In this document: positions 7,841-14,852 of the stretch, piece after piece | Layout: each line of letters begins with the position of its first letter | Numbering within the stretch: position 1 is the first letter of the stretch | Assembly: GCA_964367095.1 (NCBI GenBank) | Contig: CAYIXE010000001.1 | Coordinates: forward strand, 1-64,000 | Direction of reading: 5' to 3' | Length of the DNA stretch: 64,000 bases | Source of the DNA: UBA927 sp964367095 | Lineage (GTDB): Bacteria > Patescibacteriota > Microgenomatia > UBA10105 > UBA927 | Notes under the pieces: model-generated | Databases searched by the model: none | What the model was told of the DNA's origin: nothing | The model's input: only the letters and a program-made list of their open reading frames with translations | Position numbers and translations under genes: made by a program

Positions 7841-8880
7841 AGATAAATTCAAGACAGCATAAATTGCTCAATTATCTTCTCATTAATTCTTTTTCTTCAA
7901 GAGCAGAGCTAACAAAAGCTATTGCAGATGAAAAAGGCTCCCGTATAACTATTATACGTGATTTAAACCACCTGCTGAATCTTGGTTGGATTGAGCAATC
8001 GGGAGGTGGAAAACATATAAAGTATAGCCTTAAAATGGGTAAGGAATTGCTTATCCCAGTTGATATTGAGGAATATTTTTTAAAAACTACTGATGCTAGA
8101 AATATCACGTATCAGCATTTCAATTTTTCAGTAATTGATAATCTGTCTGGACTATTTTCAAAAGAAGAACTTAATCTTTTTGAACTGGGAAGAATAAAAT
8201 TACAGTATAAATTTACATCGCTGGATAAAACGCTGCTTAAACGAGAGCTCGAACGATTCACCATCGAACTCAGTTGGAAATCTTCTCAAATTGAAGGAAA
8301 TACCTATTCATTATTAGAAACTGAAGAGTTAATAAAGAATAAGAAAGAAGCAAAAGGTCATGACAAAAGTGAGGCGATCATGATTCTCAACCATAAAAAT
8401 ACATTTGATACCATACTTGAAAAAAAAGATGGCTTCAAAGAAATTACTGTTTCTGGTATCAGATCAATACATTCTGAACTTATACAAGATCTCAATGTGA
8501 CTTCTGGCATCCGTGAGTCAGGAGTTGGCATCACCGGCACTAAGTATCTTCCTCTTGATAACAAATGGCAAATTGAAGAAGCTTTAACAAAAATCGTCGT
8601 GTGTGCAAAAAGGACCGATGCCATAGCTGAAAAGGCGTTAACTTTCCTTGCGATGATCGCGTATTTACAACCATTTACCGATGGAAACAAGCGAACATCG
8701 CGAATGATTAGTAACGCCATTTTGTTGGCTAACGGCTACTTCCCTCTCTCATACAGAAGCGTTGATGAAGTGGAATATAAAAAGGCTTTAATTCTTTTCT
8801 ACGAACAGAATAATATGTTTCACTTAAAAAGAATATTTCTAGAGCAGCAACAATTCGCTATGGATAATTACTTCCTATAA
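7828..8880 (+). CDS. Fic-domain protein with N-terminal winged helix and altered active site
   Basis: This is a 350-residue protein. Residues 1-75 form a winged-helix DNA-binding domain, and a Fic (AMP-transferase) domain follows. The class II inhibitory helix motif (S/T)xxxE(G/N) is present as S152-SQI-E156-G157. The Fic loop reads QPFTDGNKRTSR at 281-292, so the catalytic His of HxFxDGN(G/K)R is Gln (codon CAA at 8668-8670). All other motif residues are kept. This could mean loss of canonical AMPylation, a different activity, or a regulatory role. The C terminus (YRSVDEVEYKKALILFYEQN) is typical of long Fic/HTH proteins. It is monocistronic and its 3' end overlaps the convergent GT4 by 6 nt. 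Confidence 0.88.
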   Translation: MNDTQINSRQHKLLNYLLINSFSSRAELTKAIADEKGSRITIIRDLNHLLNLGWIEQSGGGKHIKYSLKMGKELLIPVDIEEYFLKTTDARNITYQHFNFSVIDNLSGLFSKEELNLFELGRIKLQYKFTSLDKTLLKRELERFTIELSWKSSQIEGNTYSLLETEELIKNKKEAKGHDKSEAIMILNHKNTFDTILEKKDGFKEITVSGIRSIHSELIQDLNVTSGIRESGVGITGTKYLPLDNKWQIEEALTKIVVCAKRTDAIAEKALTFLAMIAYLQPFTDGNKRTSRMISNAILLANGYFPLSYRSVDEVEYKKALILFYEQNNMFHLKRIFLEQQQFAMDNYFL

Positions 8881-10053
8881 TGGAGAGATGGAGCTTGTAA
8901 CAATCAATATCTTCTCAAATATCGTTTGCCACGTAAATGTACGCGCTTGTTTTCTCGCTGCCTGCTTAGCTCTTGAGAGGTTCTTTGTATCGGAAAGAAT
9001 AGCGACTATCGCACGTGCGATATCTTGATTATTATACGATACTACAAACGCACATCCTACTTTCTCAAGTGTCTTTGCATTGTATGAAACATCGGTCATA
9101 AGAATCGGAACACCGCAAGAAAGATATGTTTTTATTTTTGTCGGATCTGCATAGTAACTAAAATTTGTTGTATCTCTCCCGCTTGGCATATACGTAGCCA
9201 AAGCTATATCTGATTTTATAATTTCTTTTTGTATGGCTGCTTGGTCAGATTGCCATCCCATAAACTGCACATGTTTTTCTAAAGATAGCGATTCCACAAG
9301 TTCCCGAAGCGGCTGTTCATACTCTCCGCCACCTATAATCGTCAACGAAACACGCGGCAATTTTTTTAGTATAGCGGGCATTGCGCGAATAACCTCCTGA
9401 ACCCCTTGTTTTTCAAGCAAATGCCCAACAAAAATAAGTCGGTAATCATTTTTGACTTTTATCTTCTTTACAATATCTTTTTCCCAAACGCCGATTGGTA
9501 CGACTATTTGTTTATCCTTCGTAGTTTTGAGTCCTAAAAACTTTTTTCTCCCTTCTTCTATTCGTGGCGATACATTCCAACATATATCAGAGTATCTAAC
9601 CGCGAAACACTCCATACTATGATAGATGTAATTAATCAGCCAAATATTACTTCGCTTTGGACTAAAATCAATCGCATAAAACACCACTTTATCGACAATT
9701 CCAAAAACGTGAAGCAGTACCCCGACACAGGCATTTAATGGATTAACGCCTATATAAAGGTAAGACGCTTTTGTTAATTTCACACATTCAATAATTGTCG
9801 CAAGTGCATCACGGAAAAATGCTGTTACCGATCCGGCAGACACTCGCTTCACGCTTTTTGTATGGATATTTCTTCCTTTTCTATACACACGTTGTGTGTA
9901 CGTTGAATTCTCTGCAAGCAATGGATGACCGATGTATATCAGTGACTGTATTTTTTGAGAAATAAGATAATCACTAAGCGCTTCTGACGCACCATAAAAA
10001 AGCGTATGCGTCACTATGATGACCTGTTCGGGAGTGTTTAGGCGACTTTGCAT
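8875..10053 (-). CDS. GT4-like glycosyltransferase
   Basis: A 392-residue GT-B enzyme. The N-terminal half begins at VIIVTHTLFYGASEALSDYL. The C-terminal half begins at FVGHLLEKQGVQEVIRAM and continues with SLTIIGGGEYEQPLREL. The donor-loop region is YYADPTKIKTYLSCGVPILM, matching the protein at 5728-6837 and not the common EX7E arrangement. A hydrophobic segment near residues 95-120 may sit on the membrane. It overlaps the upstream epimerase stop by 16 nt, so the two are probably translated together. The substrate is unknown; the link to the CDP-sugar epimerase is suggestive only. Confidence 0.78.
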   Translation of the reverse strand: MQSRLNTPEQVIIVTHTLFYGASEALSDYLISQKIQSLIYIGHPLLAENSTYTQRVYRKGRNIHTKSVKRVSAGSVTAFFRDALATIIECVKLTKASYLYIGVNPLNACVGVLLHVFGIVDKVVFYAIDFSPKRSNIWLINYIYHSMECFAVRYSDICWNVSPRIEEGRKKFLGLKTTKDKQIVVPIGVWEKDIVKKIKVKNDYRLIFVGHLLEKQGVQEVIRAMPAILKKLPRVSLTIIGGGEYEQPLRELVESLSLEKHVQFMGWQSDQAAIQKEIIKSDIALATYMPSGRDTTNFSYYADPTKIKTYLSCGVPILMTDVSYNAKTLEKVGCAFVVSYNNQDIARAIVAILSDTKNLSRAKQAARKQARTFTWQTIFEKILIVTSSISPL

Positions 10054-11084
10054 ATATCCTCCAGTATCCTATCGCCATTATAGGTATACTGCCAATTCGG
10101 ATAGTGTGATTGAAACTTCGACACATCAGAAATATACCAGATATGATCACCAATCCGCGGTGTATCGATATACGTCATTTTCGCCTTCTTGCCCACAATG
10201 GCTTCGATCTTTGCCACTGCCTCTAGAATAGAGGTATTAGAATGCCGTGATCCACCAATATTATATACTTCTCCAACTTTAGGTTTTTTGTACACTTCGT
10301 AAAATGCCGAGATCAAATCATGAGAGTGAATATTGTCCCGCACCTGCTTGCCTTTGTATCCAATGATCGAATATTGTCTTCCTTCTTTAATACACTTAAT
10401 CAGATATGCCAAAAATCCATGGAGTTTGGCCGCGGAATGCGCAGGTCCTGTGAGGCACCCTCCGCGAAATATGACCGTATGGAGACCAAAGTATCTTCCG
10501 TACTCCTGCACCATGAGGTCAGCTGCCGCTTTAGACACACCAAATACACTATGCGTGCATTGATCTATACTCATAGACTCGTCAATTCCTTTATAAAACT
10601 TGTGACTGGTCGGTAATTCGAATCGTGTCGATTTTTCCACCACTGGCAGTCGATTTGGCGTATCACCATACACTTTATTGGTCGACGTAAATATAAATGT
10701 AGCGTCTTTGGCATGTTTACGAAGATTTTCAAGAAGTAAAAGCGTCGCCTGTGCGTTTATAGAAAAATCCGTTAACGGCTCTTTGGCAGCCCAATCATGA
10801 GATGGTTGAGCAGCAGTATGGATGATAAGATCAAATATATTTTTTTTGAAAATATCACCAATTTTTTTCTCGTCGCGTACATCTACCGCATGGTGCACAT
10901 ATAAATGCTCTTCTTTGGACAGTTTTTTTCTCATCCAACTTGTGTCTCCATCAGCACCAAAAAAATACTTGCGCATATTATTATCTATTCCATGCACTTC
11001 AAATCCTTTACCACAAAAAAATCGCACCGCTTCAGATCCGATAAGCCCCGCAGAACCCGTGATGAGAACTTTTTTCTTCTTCAT
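10038..11084 (-). CDS. CDP-paratose 2-epimerase-like (tyvelose epimerase type) SDR
   Basis: This 348-residue extended SDR has TGSAGLIGSEAVRFF as the NAD site. GIDNNMRKYFFGADGDTSW is a stretch I associate with CDP-paratose 2-epimerases. Further motifs are STNKVYGD and FGVSKAAADLM (catalytic YxxxK region, with Phe at the usual Tyr position in this segment). GKQVRDNIHSHDLI completes the family pattern. Tyvelose epimerase inverts C2 of CDP-paratose. A longer start at 11135 would add a KVKSKKLKVKS tail that simply translates an AT-rich tandem repeat, so the ATG at 11084 is preferred. It would complete a CDP-3,6-dideoxyhexose route with genes at 2.9-4.7 and 12.7-14.9 kb. Confidence 0.72.
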   Translation of the reverse strand: MKKKKVLITGSAGLIGSEAVRFFCGKGFEVHGIDNNMRKYFFGADGDTSWMRKKLSKEEHLYVHHAVDVRDEKKIGDIFKKNIFDLIIHTAAQPSHDWAAKEPLTDFSINAQATLLLLENLRKHAKDATFIFTSTNKVYGDTPNRLPVVEKSTRFELPTSHKFYKGIDESMSIDQCTHSVFGVSKAAADLMVQEYGRYFGLHTVIFRGGCLTGPAHSAAKLHGFLAYLIKCIKEGRQYSIIGYKGKQVRDNIHSHDLISAFYEVYKKPKVGEVYNIGGSRHSNTSILEAVAKIEAIVGKKAKMTYIDTPRIGDHIWYISDVSKFQSHYPNWQYTYNGDRILEDICKVA

Positions 11085-11086
11085 AT

Positions 11087-11121
11087 TACTTTTTACTTTC
11101 AACTTTTTACTTTTTACTTTC
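11087..11121. repeat. Low-complexity A/T tandem repeat at a gene junction
   Basis: Units close to ACTTTTT/ACTTTC are repeated four to five times. The repeat covers the stop of the upstream SDR (last residues ESKK) and the 22-nt spacer before the epimerase ATG. It encodes KVKSKKLKVKS only if a wrong upstream start is chosen. Confidence 0.7.
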
Positions 11122-12081
11122 GTTATACCACTCAATCGTTTTTTTGAGACCCTCTTCTAATTTCGTTTTCGCACGAAAACCAATTTTTTCAATAGCTTTT
11201 GTGTTATCACTATTTCTTCTCGGAGATCCGTCGGGCTTTGATGTATCAAATTCAATTTTTGTTTTCTTTCCTGACATGGACACAATCATTTCCACCAAGT
11301 CTTTTATCGATACTTCTTCATCAGTCCCAATATTGACAGGATCTGGCACAGGATATTTGTCTATGGCGTCAATGAGACCCTTGGCAAAGTCCTCCACATA
11401 TAGAAACGCTCGAGTTTGTTTGCCACTTCCCCACACGCGCAAGGGATTCTCTCCATCAAACACTCGTTTGATAAGTGCCGGTATCACGTGAGATTTCTCA
11501 ATGTCGAAATGATCACGAGGTCCATATGCGTTATATGGCCTCACAATGCCCACCTTCATCCCATACTGCTGACTATAATACATTCCTAGCTTTTCTGCCA
11601 TGCGCTTGGCCCATCCGTATCCGCCGTTGGTCGGCTCTGGCTCTCGTAAAAATCCTTCTGATTCGGCAGTTGGAATTTTGGCATCTGCGGGGTAAATACA
11701 CGCTGACGATACAACTAAAAATCGCTCAACTTTTGTAAGTCTTGCCGCTTCAATCATAACGGAGGCAATTTTTAAATTATCAAAAAGCATGGTGGCCTGA
11801 TGAGTTCGATTATATTCAATACCGCCCACTTTAGCTGCCAAATTCATCACCACCTGTTGCCCTTGACATGCTTTCAACGCATCCTGTTCACTCGCGCAGT
11901 CGCCTGAAATAAACTGAACTTTATCCTTAAGATATAGAATATTTTTGATTACTCCATCTCTCATGCGATCATATACCGTAACCTTTGCACCGAGAGACAC
12001 AAGCTGTTCTACCACATGACTACCGATAAATCCAGTGCCCCCGGTCACTAACGCTTTTGTGTCCTGCCAAAAATTATTCAT
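11107..12081 (-). CDS. GDP-L-fucose synthase/GDP-mannose epimerase-like SDR
   Basis: A 324-residue extended SDR. TGGTGFIGSHVVEQL is the cofactor site. NLAAKVGGIEYNRTH and SSACIYP, followed by PEPTNGGYGWAKRMAEKL (YxxxK), match the GDP-fucose synthase/GDP-mannose 3,5-epimerase branch. RPYNAYGPRDHFD, HVIPALI and FLYVEDFAKGL follow in order. The ATG at 12081 has a good ribosome-binding site (GGTGGA, 3 nt before ATG). The upstream extension to 12153 is rejected because it would translate the promoter copy B. It might instead act as the 4-ketoreductase step in the CDP-sugar route. Family is clear, exact substrate is not. Confidence 0.75.
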   Translation of the reverse strand: MNNFWQDTKALVTGGTGFIGSHVVEQLVSLGAKVTVYDRMRDGVIKNILYLKDKVQFISGDCASEQDALKACQGQQVVMNLAAKVGGIEYNRTHQATMLFDNLKIASVMIEAARLTKVERFLVVSSACIYPADAKIPTAESEGFLREPEPTNGGYGWAKRMAEKLGMYYSQQYGMKVGIVRPYNAYGPRDHFDIEKSHVIPALIKRVFDGENPLRVWGSGKQTRAFLYVEDFAKGLIDAIDKYPVPDPVNIGTDEEVSIKDLVEMIVSMSGKKTKIEFDTSKPDGSPRRNSDNTKAIEKIGFRAKTKLEEGLKKTIEWYNESKK

Positions 12082-12117
12082 AGTTCCACCAATTTCATAG
12101 TCGCTTCCTGATAGATT

Positions 12118-12148
12118 GTAGTATATCGTTTCTCTGATTGAATCGCCA
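12118..12148 (-). promoter_or_regulatory. Conserved promoter copy B with TATACT -10
   Basis: This is the second copy of the motif at 7741-7771, with TATACT at 12125-12120. It lies about 33 nt upstream of the ATG at 12081. The two copies share about 29 of 31 positions, while flanking bases differ, which argues for conserved regulatory function or a recent duplication. Confidence 0.55.
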
Positions 12149-12221
12149 TCCAAACGTTACTATCGTGCTACTAGCAATACATTTTGCCTTTTAACCTAAA
12201 TTTTACCAACATACTCCCTCT

Positions 12222-12251
12222 ACACTTTCATTTATCGATAAATGAAAGTGT
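12222..12251. promoter_or_regulatory. 30-bp perfect palindrome, copy 1, at the 3' end of the TrpR-like gene
   Basis: The half-site ACACTTTCATTTATC is mirrored exactly around the CG at 12236-12237. Its last base is the first base of the stop codon complement. No T-run follows on either strand, so it is not an ordinary terminator. Its 28-bp core is identical to copy 2 at 12642-12669. Confidence 0.8.
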
Positions 12252-12634
12252 TACTTGTGATACCGCCGAAGATTGTACGCGAGTGTCTTTACTACCTTTT
12301 TCCAAAAATCTTCCATCTCCTCGCTATACATGCGTTTTTGAAGAAGCTTTTTTGTACTTTCTCCACCCTTATCCAACCATTCTGACACACGATTAATAGT
12401 AGAGGTGCTTACATGTAAAATATATACAATATCTTCGTAGTTAAATTGCTTATGAAGCATCATTGCAACCGCGAGACGTTTGGCAAACATAACACGTTCT
12501 GTCTTTGTAAAAAAATCATAGTAAAACGCTTTGACATCTTGCGGATTACGAATAGATTGAAGAACCCAAAGAAAATCATCCCTAATTGAATAATATACAT
12601 CTTTATCAACCGGTCTTTTTGAAAGCTGTGTCAT
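12251..12634 (-). CDS. TrpR-like regulator (YerC/YecD type)
   Basis: This 127-residue all-helical DNA-binding protein belongs to the Trp repressor superfamily. IRDDFLWVLQSIRNPQDVKAF and FFTKTERVMFAKRLAVAMML are the usual helices before the HTH, which is FNYEDIVYILHVSTSTINRV. A basic tail, NLRRYHK, ends the protein. It is transcribed alone. The gene is bracketed by two 30-bp palindromes with the same 28-bp core. The upstream palindrome lies between the -35 and the ATG, as expected for autorepression. A GAGG is placed 4 nt before the ATG. Ligand and other targets are unknown. Tryptophan genes are absent, so control of the adjoining glycan operons is plausible but untested. Confidence 0.85.
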   Translation of the reverse strand: MTQLSKRPVDKDVYYSIRDDFLWVLQSIRNPQDVKAFYYDFFTKTERVMFAKRLAVAMMLHKQFNYEDIVYILHVSTSTINRVSEWLDKGGESTKKLLQKRMYSEEMEDFWKKVVKTLAYNLRRYHK

Positions 12635-12640
12635 ATATCC

Positions 12641-12670
12641 TCACTTTCATTTATCGATAAATGAAAGTGA
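12641..12670. promoter_or_regulatory. 30-bp perfect palindromic operator, copy 2, before the TrpR-like gene
   Basis: The half-site TCACTTTCATTTATC is mirrored exactly around the CG at 12655-12656. It begins 6 bases upstream of the ATG at 12634 and covers the -10, the spacer and the expected transcription start. Bound protein would block transcription. Confidence 0.85.
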
Positions 12671-12678
12671 AATGTCAA
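12650..12678 (-). promoter_or_regulatory. Promoter of the TrpR-like gene
   Basis: A perfect TTGACA (12678-12673) abuts the palindrome. A 17-nt spacer leads to GATAAA (12655-12650), which lies within the palindrome. The predicted start near 12643 leaves a leader of about 8 nt. Confidence 0.65.
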
Positions 12679-12727
12679 GAGAGTATTTATAGTATTGGAG
12701 GGATAATTATTTTCTCTAGGCTACTAT

Positions 12728-13915
12728 TCACACGTTTATCTTCGTAAATATTTTGACTATTGTATTCATTTCCTTTTTCGTCAATTCTGGATTGTTACCA
12801 AAATAGAGCCCTTGCGTATGCACGAGCTCAGCATTTCGCGTATTCATTTTTGCGGCCTTGCCTTGATAGCGACGGAAAAAAGGCTGTTTGGTCATATCGC
12901 CACCCACCACTGGTCGTATTTCTACTTTTCCATCACACGCTTCTACCAGCGCGTCACGAATTTTCTGCGATCTACAAATCACCGGTACAGCAAAATTAGA
13001 AACCCTATCGATATGATTGTATCTTATGGGATAAAATAAATCTGTTCTGGCATAAATTTGTTTTGCCATATATAAAAAATTCTTTTCTCGCTTTCGTATA
13101 ATTTCAGGAAGATACTGCATTTGATTATTACCCAAAAATCCCTGAATTTCTGTCGTTCTCAAGTTATACCCCAAATCATAAAATGTGTATCGGGAATAAA
13201 AGGTAGAATTCACATCGTGTTTTACTCTCAAAAATAATTGTTTATCTTCCGTCAAATTACGATCCCACCCATGTGCACGTACTAGATGAAGCATGGTCAT
13301 AAGTTCTTCGTCATCCGTCACGACTGCACCGCCCTCAACGGTCGACATATGATGACCAACATAGAATGAAAATGTACTCGCCAGTCCCCAATTACCAAGC
13401 TTTATGCCTTTATATACTGTGCCCAATGACTCACAATTGTCTTCAATAAATATAATTTTTTGTTGTTTACACAATCGGGCTATGGCATCTATATCATCAC
13501 AAAACCCCAAAAGATTTGTAAGAAATAACATTTTGATCTTGTTTTTTTTGAGGACCTCTTCTAGCGTGCGTGTAGAAATATTGAGCGTGTCAAGCTCTAT
13601 ATCGATGGCGATAGGATTTAGACCTAATTGTATAAGCGGCATGACGTTTGTCGACCACGTTAATGCAGAAAAACCGACTGCATCTCCTTTTTTGATCCTC
13701 CCCAAATTAAGAAGTGCTTGAATGAGAGCTAAATTTGCTGAACTCCCACTGTTTACGAAGAGACAATATTTACGATCTTGATAGTTCGAAAATTTCTGTT
13801 CGAATTTACGACATTGTTCACCAATACTTAATTTTTCTGCTTTCAAGATAAACGTGCACAACAGTTTTTTTGTATTCTTTTCGTTGTAAAACGTCGATTT
13901 AATCAGTGGAATCAT
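12728..13915 (-). CDS. DegT/DnrJ-family sugar 3-dehydratase with His at the PLP-lysine position
   Basis: This 395-residue fold-type I aminotransferase homologue lacks the Schiff-base lysine. The motif reads SFYVGHHMSTVEGG, with H188 aligned to the usual Lys. This is the hallmark of E1 (CDP-4-keto-6-deoxyglucose 3-dehydratase, RfbH/DdhC) and ColD (GDP-linked) enzymes, which remove the C3 hydroxyl. Also visible are NSGSSANLAL, GFSALTWSTNV, IEDNCESLG and LGYNLRTTEIQGFLG. It has RAHGWDRNL and not the RfbH [2Fe-2S] RDWGRDCWC segment, so a ColD-like PMP mechanism without E3 is possible. The start at 13915 follows the upstream stop; 13948 would overlap it by 32 nt. Confidence 0.78.
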   Translation of the reverse strand: MIPLIKSTFYNEKNTKKLLCTFILKAEKLSIGEQCRKFEQKFSNYQDRKYCLFVNSGSSANLALIQALLNLGRIKKGDAVGFSALTWSTNVMPLIQLGLNPIAIDIELDTLNISTRTLEEVLKKNKIKMLFLTNLLGFCDDIDAIARLCKQQKIIFIEDNCESLGTVYKGIKLGNWGLASTFSFYVGHHMSTVEGGAVVTDDEELMTMLHLVRAHGWDRNLTEDKQLFLRVKHDVNSTFYSRYTFYDLGYNLRTTEIQGFLGNNQMQYLPEIIRKREKNFLYMAKQIYARTDLFYPIRYNHIDRVSNFAVPVICRSQKIRDALVEACDGKVEIRPVVGGDMTKQPFFRRYQGKAAKMNTRNAELVHTQGLYFGNNPELTKKEMNTIVKIFTKINV

Positions 13916-13916
13916 A

Positions 13917-14852
13917 CTATTCTCCCTGTTCTCTTTTATACCATTCATACGTTTTCAACAAGCCTCTATCAAGATTAGTTTTTGGTGTCCAGTTCATTGC
14001 GCGTTTTATCTTTTCCCACGAAACGACTTGACTTAATAATTCTTCCTCTCTTCCATCCTCAGTCTTATCTATGCGTAATTCTTTTGAGCTCATGCCAATA
14101 ATTTTGGTCATTAAGTCTCTGACGGATATTGGCTTCCCTGTTCCCACGTTATAAATTCTGTTTTTCTCAAGCTGTGCATCAGTTATTTGCCCGAGCATGC
14201 CGTACGCTCGTATCGCATCATCTATATACAAATATTCTCGTTTCGCACTTCCTCCCCACATAGTGGGATTTTTGCCACTCACGACACTTTGCATGGTCTT
14301 GGGGATCACGCGTGAAAAATTAAGATCGCCCGGACCATAAATATTTACAAATCGTGGAATTAAAACCGGTAGATTAAAACTATCTGCATAAGACTGCGCG
14401 ATAAGGTCTACACACGTCTTTGATGTTTCGTAAGGCCTTGACGGTCGTGGCGGCTCATCTTCCCGATACGGTACTGACGCTCTCCCATAGACATGTGACG
14501 TAGACGCAATAATAATCCGCTGTATATTATAGCTTCGCGAAACCTCAAGGACATTTAACGCACTCGTAATATTATTATTAAATGTCCCGTATGGCTCTTT
14601 AGAACCGGACTCGACGAGTGCTTCACTGGCTAAATGAAAACACGCATCAGGTTTAAATTGTTTGAATACTTTCAATAATTCAGCTTTATTGGCGACATCA
14701 ACTTTTTTTTCTATCGTCGAATTATACGGGTGTCTTGATAGACCAAGCACCTTTGCTTTTTTTCCCAAAAGATAGGAAACCAGATGTCTCCCGATAAATC
14801 CGCTTGATCCGGTAATAAGTACACGACTATTTTCCCAAGATTTTATTTGCAT
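13917..14852 (-). CDS. Second CDP-glucose 4,6-dehydratase-like SDR
   Basis: A 311-residue extended SDR. TGSSGFIGRHLVSYLL binds NAD(P). CFHLASEALVESGSKEP, STSHVYG and RPYETSKTCVDLIAQSY (YxxxK) follow. PRFVNIYGPGDLNFSRVIP is very close to the RfbG-type motif of the protein at 2958-3917. Two RfbG-like genes suggest either two 6-deoxysugar branches or one enzyme acting as a 4-ketoreductase (abequose/paratose synthase role). It lies directly upstream of the 3-dehydratase and overlaps the GT2 upstream by 26 nt, which ties it to the dideoxysugar steps. The exact reaction cannot be decided from sequence. Confidence 0.72.
   Translation of the reverse strand: MQIKSWENSRVLITGSSGFIGRHLVSYLLGKKAKVLGLSRHPYNSTIEKKVDVANKAELLKVFKQFKPDACFHLASEALVESGSKEPYGTFNNNITSALNVLEVSRSYNIQRIIIASTSHVYGRASVPYREDEPPRPSRPYETSKTCVDLIAQSYADSFNLPVLIPRFVNIYGPGDLNFSRVIPKTMQSVVSGKNPTMWGGSAKREYLYIDDAIRAYGMLGQITDAQLEKNRIYNVGTGKPISVRDLMTKIIGMSSKELRIDKTEDGREEELLSQVVSWEKIKRAMNWTPKTNLDRGLLKTYEWYKREQGE

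Noticed and set aside
12082..12153. N-terminal extension of the GDP-fucose synthase-like protein
   Set aside because: It would translate the conserved promoter copy B. The ATG at 12081 has a good GGTGGA site and begins at the normal family start.
12222..12251. Intrinsic terminator for the TrpR-like gene
   Set aside because: The palindrome has no loop-friendly centre and no T-run on either strand; an operator fits better.
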